From positions 3,118,855 to 3,182,854 of the forward strand of contig OZ034975.1 in the NCBI GenBank assembly GCA_964030785.1: a stretch of DNA of 64,000 nucleotides, given 5' to 3'. The DNA is from Siderastrea siderea. Its lineage: Eukaryota > Cnidaria > Anthozoa > Scleractinia > Rhizangiidae. A model generated the notes under the pieces. The model was not told the DNA's origin. It searched no databases and saw only the letters and a program-made list of their open reading frames with translations. Positions 57,796-64,000 of this stretch are shown here, piece by piece. The position numbers were made by a program, and so were the translations under genes. The stretch's first letter is position 1. Each line of letters begins with the position of its first letter.

Positions 57796-59093
57796 CGTGT
57801 GTATATTATATTCAAATTTTTTTTTGTCAAGACGACGACAAGCTCATTACCAATTTGCTTCAACACAAATTCTTGTTCATTCAAAACCGCGGCGAAGATC
57901 ATATAATCTTGAGCGTTAGCGGCTTCGTTAAGTCTGTAATGAAATTCGAGCTTTTTGGGATCGTCTGTCAAACCTTCTTTGGTATTTCGCAGATCGAAGT
58001 AGATAACTGGGTATAACAACTCAAAATAGGAAAGCGGCAGCTGAACGCCGGTGTTATAGTCATTCTTTCTGTATCTGAAATTGATCAAATCATTCAAAAT
58101 TCTTATTTTAAAATCATAGTCATATTCAAGCTCAGGATAAAAATCTGTGCCGTACTGAAGACGGCAAGTGTCCAATTTTGCTGTGTTATCACCATCGACA
58201 TCGAATGTGTCAACGATGTAAGGGTTGTATTCGTGATTATTTTGTTTCCGAGTTTGTTGAATGAATACAAAAACATGCTTGGGGTTTTTTACCCCAGGTG
58301 TAATCAACCACCTACCATTCGCATCCCTGCGGGCGCTGCTCTGTGTCAAATTTTCTTGCAGGTATTTCCATTGGGTTGGCTTCAAGAAATTTTCATTGAC
58401 CAGGGTTTGTCCTTTGCCAGTGAAATGTAATTGTGGAACCCACAACTCAAATTTACGGACAATAATTCTTCGAGCTGTTCCATCGTTTTGCCAAATCATT
58501 TCTTCATCGTCTTGCAGAGTAATTTCAAACTCAAAATGTATCGGTGGCATCAACCTGTCGGAAAGACTTTCGAAGAAGGAGTATCTGTTCAAAGGGATGA
58601 TGGTATGAACTGTTTTGCCTTGATGTGATAGAAGCGCCCTTGACCGAATTCCAAGGTTCGTCGCAGTGGCTGCTGCAGTCACAGTGGTGTTGTCATTGTC
58701 AAGATACCAAAAATGGTTTTTTGCCACGCTTCTCGAAAAATCGTCCGAAAAGTCAAGCAGGTTTTTGATGAAAACAACCTTGTGGATATTGTCTGCCTCG
58801 TATAATTTTTTTCCAGATGATTTAACGGTCAAATTTTTGATCAATGAGAAAGAACCGTTGATCGGAGCCGATCGAGTGTCAGCAGCAATATCGCCTCCGT
58901 TTGCTTTTGCTTCAAAGTCGAAATCGACGCGGAAATAAGCGTTGTACCAATCATAAAAATTGTCCCGGTCTTTCAAGTTAAATTTGTAGCCCGACTTGTT
59001 TTGAGTTTGGTTATTCCCAGGGAAAGTGAGCGCAGTGTCCAAATCAACTCGAATGTATGTAGTCTTCTCGAGGTATGGTGGAGTTCTGAACAT
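57792..59093 (-). CDS. Major capsid protein candidate (double jelly roll)
   Basis: 433 residues, intact, and the largest beta-rich protein in the block. The N-terminus (TTYIRVDLDTALTFPGNN) is strand-rich; an internal IIPLNRYSFFESLSDRLMPP followed by IHFEFEITLQDDEEMIW fits the boundary region between the two jelly rolls of Polinton/adintovirus hexons, and a second strand-rich half (VRKFELWVPQLHF ... FELLYPVIYFDLRN) follows. Position between pX-like and penton-type genes matches the usual cluster. The stop overlaps the start region of the pX-like gene by 4 nt. TTAATATAAAC sits about 18 nt before the ATG. The call rests on pattern and synteny. Confidence 0.8.
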   Translation of the reverse strand: MFRTPPYLEKTTYIRVDLDTALTFPGNNQTQNKSGYKFNLKDRDNFYDWYNAYFRVDFDFEAKANGGDIAADTRSAPINGSFSLIKNLTVKSSGKKLYEADNIHKVVFIKNLLDFSDDFSRSVAKNHFWYLDNDNTTVTAAATATNLGIRSRALLSHQGKTVHTIIPLNRYSFFESLSDRLMPPIHFEFEITLQDDEEMIWQNDGTARRIIVRKFELWVPQLHFTGKGQTLVNENFLKPTQWKYLQENLTQSSARRDANGRWLITPGVKNPKHVFVFIQQTRKQNNHEYNPYIVDTFDVDGDNTAKLDTCRLQYGTDFYPELEYDYDFKIRILNDLINFRYRKNDYNTGVQLPLSYFELLYPVIYFDLRNTKEGLTDDPKKLEFHYRLNEAANAQDYMIFAAVLNEQEFVLKQIGNELVVVLTKKNLNIIYTR

Positions 59094-59134
59094 CTTGACA
59101 AGAGTTTATATTAAGAGAGAAAAAATTTCTTTGA

Positions 59135-59272
59135 TTAAATTTCGTTTGCCAAAATTTGATTCAATTTCACAAGTGCGTCATCTGATTTTTTAGGCATTTG
59201 GTTTTGCAAAATATTTGTAAGTTTCTTTTTTGCATCCTGCGATACCATTTTTTGTTTTCGTAGTTCTTGCAT
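59135..59272 (-). CDS. 45-residue coiled ORF between MCP and penton genes
   Basis: A short frame from ATG at 59272 to TAA at 59135, composed of Gln/Lys/Leu-rich helices (LRKQKMVSQDAKKKLTNILQ, then DDALVKLNQILANE) and ending 42 bp before the MCP start. The frame has a stop just upstream of its ATG. It overlaps the degenerate tail of the penton reading in another frame. It may be an intact microprotein gene or the surviving 3' end of a gene whose start was deleted together with the penton C-terminus. Confidence 0.4.
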   Translation of the reverse strand: MQELRKQKMVSQDAKKKLTNILQNQMPKKSDDALVKLNQILANEI

Positions 59273-59878
59273 TTGCTAACATGAAGATCTGATGTTGAGA
59301 AACTGTATAACACATCGCTTGGAACATTGTTTGTTCGGCGTGTGATAAGATCGCAGTGCAAATACACCCAATCAACACCTCTTGTGATATTAGGAACTTT
59401 TCTTCCGACAACATCTCCACTCAAGATACTTTTACCATAACCAAGCAATTCAGAGAAATTTCCTTGCGACAAGTCAAGCTCATAATCGTTATCTATCAAA
59501 GTCACAACCCTATAAATTGACATATCGAAATATATATTAAAAATGAAATCACTGTCTTTGTCTTTCGGGTCTACTTTACCGGTGTGTTGCTGAATAAAAC
59601 GCTTTGATTTTTTTGCAATCATACATTCCGTTTGGAAAAGTTAAGGTCTTCCACGCTTCAGTTTTTTTTCTCCAGCGAATTTTGTTGTTATTATAATGAG
59701 AATCGATATTATTCCATGAATAACTCATTGTGACAAGTCTGTTTAGCGCGGCTTTAAAGTTTCCTGAACCCAAGCCGATAGGGGGATAAAAATTCACTGT
59801 AAAGTCGTGTGAAACATTCCGTTCTCCACCTCTTTCTAGTTTTGCAAGGCTCGAGTCAAGAAGTATATCAAAGCTCAT
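59167..59878 (-). pseudogene. Penton-type minor capsid protein, frame-broken
   Basis: N-terminal part 59878-59600 (SHDFTVNFYPPIGLGSGNFK, ALNRLVTMSYSW) and C-terminal part about 59615-59167 (YELDLSQGNFSELLGYGKSI; VPNITRGVDWVYLHCDLITR; VLYSFSTSDLHVS) are in frames offset by one base, with the break near 59600-59615. The pattern is that of the single-jelly-roll minor capsid (penton base) of Mavericks, which forms the five-fold vertices. After the SFSTSDLHVS strand the usual final strands (about 40 residues) are missing and the reading becomes low-complexity, so a C-terminal deletion is also likely. The ATG at 59878 is preceded by ATTATATAAAA. Confidence 0.75.
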
Positions 59879-59926
59879 TATTGTTTTATATAATTAGTAA
59901 TAATTTTTTCTTTTCCTTTTCATTTA

Positions 59927-60928
59927 TTATACTGAGTTCAACAAGTGAATCAAGCAGAAAAATACCTGTTTTTTAAGTTTTATCGAGTTGTTTCCTGCTT
60001 TTATTGATCCTAAACTTAAATGAAGTTGGTCGATTATTTTTTCAGCTTCATCAGAGAAGCCACTTCCTTCGGTTTCCCCCCAATCCTGTTCAGAATAGTC
60101 ATCTTCATTGTCCGAATACTCAACATAAGGTCTTCGGCTCATGACAGCTTTTTCAAGAGGAGTTTTGGTGATTTCTCTTTTTTCCGGTTTTTCAGGTGGT
60201 TTTAATTTCATCTTCCCTTCTTGTAATTGTGTCAATAAAGGCTGTTTTCTTTTAAGTAGCTTTTCTGTATGTTCTCGATGTGCTTTAATAGTTTCGAGTT
60301 TGTATTCCTCTTCTTTTAGTTTTTCTATATCATATCCGTAATATTTTGATTCCTTACTTTTTACTTTGTAAGTTGGGTCATCTCCATATCTGGAAAGTAT
60401 AGTTCTTACATTTCTAAGCCGGTTTGATATTTCTTTTTTTGTTTCATCTTTGGAAGTTCCTGGCATAACAGTTTCTTCCATCAAAGGTGGAGGTGGTAAT
60501 GGAAGATCATCAAATTCTTGATATGGGGGTGGTTGTGATGTTGGTACTCTAGGTGTTGTGGTTGTTGTGGGTGTTGTTGGTGGTGATGATGCTGGAGTTG
60601 GTGCATCCGGTCTGAATTCATCACCAAAAGGGTTGGTTCTGTCAAATTCATCCATGCTGTAATCAGGACCTTCCTGCTCTTCTTCTTCTTCTTCTTCTTC
60701 TTCTTCTTCTTCTTCTTCTTCTTCTTCTTCTTCTTCTTCTTCTTCTACTACAGTGGCGCTGCTCTTTTCATCAAGTCTTTTTGTAATTGGTTTAAAAAAC
60801 TCCTCTCCTGAAAGCTTACCAAACTCTTTGTTAATTTCATCCATTCTAAATTTTTGGTGAATTTCTTCTGTTTGCTGATCAACCGCCGACTTTTCTTCAG
60901 CCAACTGACGCCATTTTTTCACTGACAT
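59927..60928 (-). CDS. Acidic, proline-rich coiled protein with poly-Glu tract
   Basis: 333 residues from the ATG at 60928; the longer frame from 60997 would run into the divergent ATPase gene and lacks the upstream TATATA box, so I chose the internal start (MSVKKWRQLAEE). Order: helical N-terminus, a run of about 30 Glu encoded by a (CTT)n microsatellite on the plus strand (about 60680-60746), Pro/Thr-rich spacer (PPTTPTTTTTPRVPTSQPPP), a PPPY-like QPPPYQEF, a lysine-rich coiled coil (about 190-265), and an acidic tail. PPxY is a motif that recruits Nedd4-type ligases in enveloped viruses, though its role here is unknown. No family is recognised; the position suggests a virion or assembly (scaffold-like) protein. 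Confidence 0.7.
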   Translation of the reverse strand: MSVKKWRQLAEEKSAVDQQTEEIHQKFRMDEINKEFGKLSGEEFFKPITKRLDEKSSATVVEEEEEEEEEEEEEEEEEEEEEEEQEGPDYSMDEFDRTNPFGDEFRPDAPTPASSPPTTPTTTTTPRVPTSQPPPYQEFDDLPLPPPPLMEETVMPGTSKDETKKEISNRLRNVRTILSRYGDDPTYKVKSKESKYYGYDIEKLKEEEYKLETIKAHREHTEKLLKRKQPLLTQLQEGKMKLKPPEKPEKREITKTPLEKAVMSRRPYVEYSDNEDDYSEQDWGETEGSGFSDEAEKIIDQLHLSLGSIKAGNNSIKLKKQVFFCLIHLLNSV

Positions 60929-60962
60929 ATTTCCAGCGTGAATATATAGAAGCGAAAAAAAA
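60929..60962. promoter_or_regulatory. Bidirectional promoter with TATATA
   Basis: Only 34 bp separate two divergent ATGs. It contains gaatatatag, so one AT-rich box would serve both the acidic protein (minus) and the ATPase (plus), with very short leaders. Confidence 0.5.
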
Positions 60963-61583
60963 ATGAAGCTTTTGAATCCTGACCAAGGTTCTTCCAAGAA
61001 TAACTACAAGCAAGGCCATCCTTGCATGCCAGCAGATGTTTTCCGGATGCTAATTTGTGGACTTAGTAATTCTGGCAAAACAAACATATTAATGAATATG
61101 ATTTATTTTTTGTTGGAGTTTGATAAAATCTACTTATTTTCAAAAAACCTGCACCAGAACAAATACCAGACTCTTTTGCAGGACTTTGCTGAACAAATAA
61201 ACCCCACGGTTGGTTATGAGGTTATTGAGGCTTATGGTGATGAAATCATTCCACTCGAAGATCTTCCGGTGGAGAACCAAAAAATTGTTGTTTTTGATGA
61301 TCTTGTTTGTGAAAGCAACCAAAACAGCATCATTAATTATTTCATCAACGGGCGGCACAGAAACTGCTGCGTTGTTTACCTCACTCAAACCTTCTACAAG
61401 GTGCCGAAAAACATCCGTGATAACTGCAGCCATTTTTGTATTTTAAATTTTCGTCCAAGAGAAAACAAACGGATTGCAGATGAGCTAGGTGTGGATTGTG
61501 ATATTTTAGAACGCGCCACCGATGAAGAGTATTCTTTCTTTTACTATGACAAACCCCGAAAATTAATGAAAAAAAAATTTTGA
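60963..61583 (+). CDS. A32-like genome-packaging ATPase (FtsK/HerA)
   Basis: 206 residues, intact. Walker A is MLICGLSNSGKTN (residues 29-41, Lys39/Thr40), Walker B KIVVFDDL (107-114, Asp112/Asp113), and the sensor strand VVYLTQTFYKVPKNIRDNC has Gln142. This is the poxvirus A32-type branch of FtsK/HerA motors that drives viral DNA into preformed capsids, a Maverick hallmark. Starts 34 bp from the divergent acidic-protein gene and is followed after 12 bp by the fibre gene on the same strand. Confidence 0.93.
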   Translation: MKLLNPDQGSSKNNYKQGHPCMPADVFRMLICGLSNSGKTNILMNMIYFLLEFDKIYLFSKNLHQNKYQTLLQDFAEQINPTVGYEVIEAYGDEIIPLEDLPVENQKIVVFDDLVCESNQNSIINYFINGRHRNCCVVYLTQTFYKVPKNIRDNCSHFCILNFRPRENKRIADELGVDCDILERATDEEYSFFYYDKPRKLMKKKF

Positions 61584-61595
61584 TGAAGATATATA

Positions 61596-63397
61596 ATGGG
61601 GTATATTAACAGCCAAATAAGTGGAACTAACCAAACGATGAGTGAAAGTGAAAAAGTGGGTCCTCCTGGCCCAGGAGGTCCTCCTGGCCCCGAGGGTCCT
61701 CCTGGGCCGAAGGGTGATAAAGGCCCAGCGGGACCACAAGGTCCTTATGGACCGAGGGGTGAAAAAGGTGCCACGGGTCCACAAGGTCAGAAGGGGACAC
61801 AAGGACCACAGGGTTTAAAGGCGATAAAGGCAATAAAGGCGATAAAGGTGATAAAGGTGATAAAGGTGATAAAGGTGATAAAGGTGATAAAGGTGATCGT
61901 GGACCTCAGGGTAGTGCAAGCGGTTCTGCTGATATTGACATGCAAAATAAGTACGATATTTTGCGATTAAAAAGCAATCCTTATCCTATCCACGGTGATC
62001 TGTCAAAGGTAATAAACTATCAGGACACGAGAAATATCTTTCTTTCAAAAAAGGAAGGCGGGAAAATGGAAGCAAGCATTGATATGAATAATAATTCACT
62101 TTTCAACGTAAAAGACCCAGAACAGGTAGATCAAGCCACAAACAAAAAATATGTCGATAATCAGCTTGTTAAAAAACTGGATACAGAAACGGATATTGAT
62201 ATGAAAAATAATTCGATTATCAATCTTGATCTTCCATCAAAACCAAGAGACGCCGCATGTGTCGAATTTGTTAACAACAGAATTGATGCCATAACACACA
62301 CAAAGTTTCTCAGGTTTGATGGCACTAACAGAATGACTGGAGACCTAAATTTAAATAACAATAAAATTGTCAACTTACACACCGATGGCAAAGATCTGAA
62401 ATCTGCAGTTAATGTTGATTTTATGCAAAGTGAAATAACATCTTTGTCAGATTTTGTCAATCAAAAAATTCGTGAATCCCATATCACTAGCTCGACACAA
62501 AAAAGGGACGCCTTCAGATACTTGATGGAAGACACTGATGAATCTTCGAGTGAAAACAACATCGAGGTTTTGGGTATCAACGATTTTCCTGATTCTGCAC
62601 ATCAAATAACTAAAAAAGCTTACTCTCTCAAACTCCTGTTTGAAAAAGGCTCACCCAACCAATACCGGTCACGCCTCGGTTTTAACCTATATAAACTTCC
62701 GGTCGGTTACTATACTATGGTTGTTGAATGGTTTCCACCAAAAATGAATGAGGTGAGTGTAACACCACAAGCCACGACTATTTCGATTTCTAATCATACA
62801 ACCAAAACATTCGAGAAGTACACCAAAACGGTTATCCATTTTCACAGATGGAGTAGCTCACCCCCGCAATACCTATATCTCGATCTGCACGGTACGGTCC
62901 GTAATCCATCATTAATGACAATTGGTCATCTAATTGTTTATGGTGTTAAAGAAACAATTTCAAACGTTGATCCAAGTGTCTATGACACCGCTTTTGTTAT
63001 TGAAAATGAAAAAATGGTAATGCAAACAGATTTGTCTTTAAACGGACATAATTTGAGTGGTTCAGTTCATCGCATAAATGGTTTTGTAGATACGAAACAG
63101 GGTTTTAGATTTTTATTAAATGGTTGTGATGAAATAATTATGAATCAGAATAATTTAATAAAAAAAATGAAATTAATACATTCAAGCCAAAAAAGTGAAT
63201 ATACACCTATTTCCTTACAGATAAAGCATACAACCCCCTCATCATCACATATTGGAAAAATTTTTAGTTCAACCGAAACAACTAAAACACAGACAATTTC
63301 TATTAATCAAATGTTTCCGTATTGTTGTACAATGCTCATAGATTTGAATTCGCCTGCAAAAGATGAAAAAATCTTGATGTTGCTTGAATATATATAG
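61596..63397 (+). pseudogene. Collagen-stalk fibre with phage-tail-fibre-like repeats, one frameshift
   Basis: An ATG at 61596 leads, after about 28 residues, into Gly-X-Y triplets ([20 protein letters not shown]...). Near 61818 the frame slips by one base and the GDK triplets continue in the other frame, which runs open to 63397. After the collagen tract come three or four repeats of the form (I/L)D-M/L-NNNxIxNLxxPxxxxDAxxxxYVDN (ASIDMNNNSLFNVKDPEQVD; TDIDMKNNSIINLDLP; GDLNLNNNKIVNL), like the shaft repeats of phage tail fibres. A beta-rich head follows (about 230 residues: KLPVGYYTMVVEWFPPKM; VIHFHRWSSSPPQYLYLDLH; LIVYGVKE). A trimeric receptor-binding spike is the natural reading (inference). 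The break may be a real lesion or a base-call problem in a purine run. Confidence 0.8.
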
Positions 63398-63431
63398 TAT
63401 CACAAACATTTTTTTTATATTATATAGCATA

Positions 63432-63890
63432 ATGCAGAATATATATGAATTCAACCATATCGATCAGACACTTTCTAAAGAGAAAGTTAAAATTCTGAAA
63501 GATTTATATGCGTATTACCACAAGAAACATTATGGTTATGAAAAGCTGTACCGCAGTTTTCGACGAAAAAATTTTGTTTGTAATCTTTCAGCTGGCAAAT
63601 TAATTATTAGTGCCGCAGTTGCCGGAGGAATTACGTTGAACCCTGCTGTCATGGCAACTTTAACTGGTGTTGGTCTTGTTTTAAAAGCAGTCGCTAGCCT
63701 GAAGAAATATGATAAGAAAACAGAACAAGCAAATTTTGCCCGTATCGAATACCAGAAAATTCTTGATGAGATTCGCTTTTACCTCAGAGGTGAAGCTTTC
63801 AACGAGGTTTTTCTTGATAGATTGAAAATGATAGATAATTTCGTCACTGATCATTGTATGGAGTATGAAAAAACATTCGCTCCGTTGTAG
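63432..63890 (+). CDS. Small hydrophobic-hairpin protein
   Basis: 152 residues from the ATG at 63432, which follows a tatattatata box; the longer frame from 63384 would overlap the fibre stop and adds a low-complexity leader, so I prefer this start. A basic N-terminal helix region (KKHYGYEKLYRSFRRKNF) is followed by a Gly/Ala-rich hydrophobic segment (SAAVAGGITLNPAVMATLTG, about residues 55-80) and a charged C-terminal helix bundle. One hairpin-like membrane segment between soluble helices recalls SLATT-type proteins, but no family can be claimed. Frame intact. Confidence 0.6.
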   Translation: MQNIYEFNHIDQTLSKEKVKILKDLYAYYHKKHYGYEKLYRSFRRKNFVCNLSAGKLIISAAVAGGITLNPAVMATLTGVGLVLKAVASLKKYDKKTEQANFARIEYQKILDEIRFYLRGEAFNEVFLDRLKMIDNFVTDHCMEYEKTFAPL

Positions 63891-64000
63891 ATTTTCAAAG
63901 TAATTATATACGCTTACAAAATGATTGCAACTTTGCAAGCTATTTGTTATTTGGTTATTTTTGAACTTCTTTCACCGCCAGAAATAAAACAAATACGATT
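63891..64000. other. Right edge, element continues
   Basis: No terminal inverted repeat is seen before the window ends, so the Maverick probably continues to the right. Confidence 0.4.

Larger units (their letters stand above)
52571..63999. mobile_element. Endogenous Maverick/Polinton (adintovirus-like), left-truncated
   Basis: Twelve or more tightly packed genes with the Maverick hallmark set: B-family polymerase, retrovirus-type integrase, adenain-type protease, A32-like ATPase and capsid proteins, plus PLA2-like and pX-like proteins known from adintoviruses. Intergenic gaps are mostly under 60 bp and several stop codons of convergent genes overlap. The left end is cut within the polymerase; the right end is beyond the window. 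Six genes are open and six carry breaks. Confidence 0.9.

Noticed and set aside
60929..60997. Longer N-terminus of the acidic protein from 60997
   Set aside because: It would overlap the divergent ATPase start and skip the TATATA box that precedes the internal ATG.

Overview
The window reads as AT-rich animal chromosomal DNA, most likely from a cnidarian and probably an anthozoan. The evidence is spliced exons with GT/AG borders (a TMTC4-like TPR gene), a seven-repeat EAR/EPTP propeller gene, tRNA-derived SINEs, several non-LTR retrotransposon clades, many MITEs and satellites, and a Maverick/Polinton (adintovirus-like) element. The species assignment is inference; no search was run.

Layout. 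1-5 kb: a LINE endonuclease scrap, a LINE-like 3' tail and a broken EAR-repeat gene (3190-4231). 5-11.6 kb: a hairpin MITE, a G-rich minisatellite and two copies of a repeat family (5885-7292, 10258-11640) on either side of a decayed non-LTR element (7330-10258, minus). 11.2-19.1 kb: two diverged copies of a segment carrying the last exons of a TMTC4-like gene, with a 108-bp minisatellite in both orientations, an L1/Tx1-like fragment and an array of constant-loop hairpins. 19.1-34 kb: no recognisable genes, but two mirror-image satellite arrays built on one palindromic core, nested TTAA MITEs, and a third copy of the repeat family (30060-32040). 34-50 kb: SINEs, two copies of a 2-kb repeat with long inverted arms, and, inside the second copy, a 7.3-kb transposon (41863-49158). 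That transposon has about 1.2-kb terminal inverted repeats and a TTAA target duplication, and is itself interrupted by a 2.16-kb element with heptamer-array ends and by a MITE. 50-52.5 kb: another MITE and a decayed LINE.

52.57-64 kb (running off the right edge): a 5'-truncated endogenous Maverick/Polinton. It carries a B-family polymerase C-terminus, a DDE integrase, a zinc-ribbon protein, a phospholipase-A2-like capsid protein, an adenain-type protease, a pX-like minor capsid protein, a double-jelly-roll-type major capsid candidate, a penton-type minor capsid protein, an acidic coiled protein, an A32-like packaging ATPase, a collagen-stalk fibre with phage-tail-fibre-like repeats, and a small hydrophobic protein. 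These would form a virion morphogenesis module: ATPase packages, protease matures, MCP/penton build the shell, pX-like and PLA2-like proteins are candidates for membrane steps, and the fibre may bind the host. A replication/integration module (polymerase, integrase) sits beside it. Integrase, MCP, pX-like, acidic protein, ATPase and hydrophobic ORFs are open. The polymerase, zinc-ribbon, PLA2, protease, penton and fibre genes carry lesions, so the copy looks like a relatively young but decaying endogenous virus.
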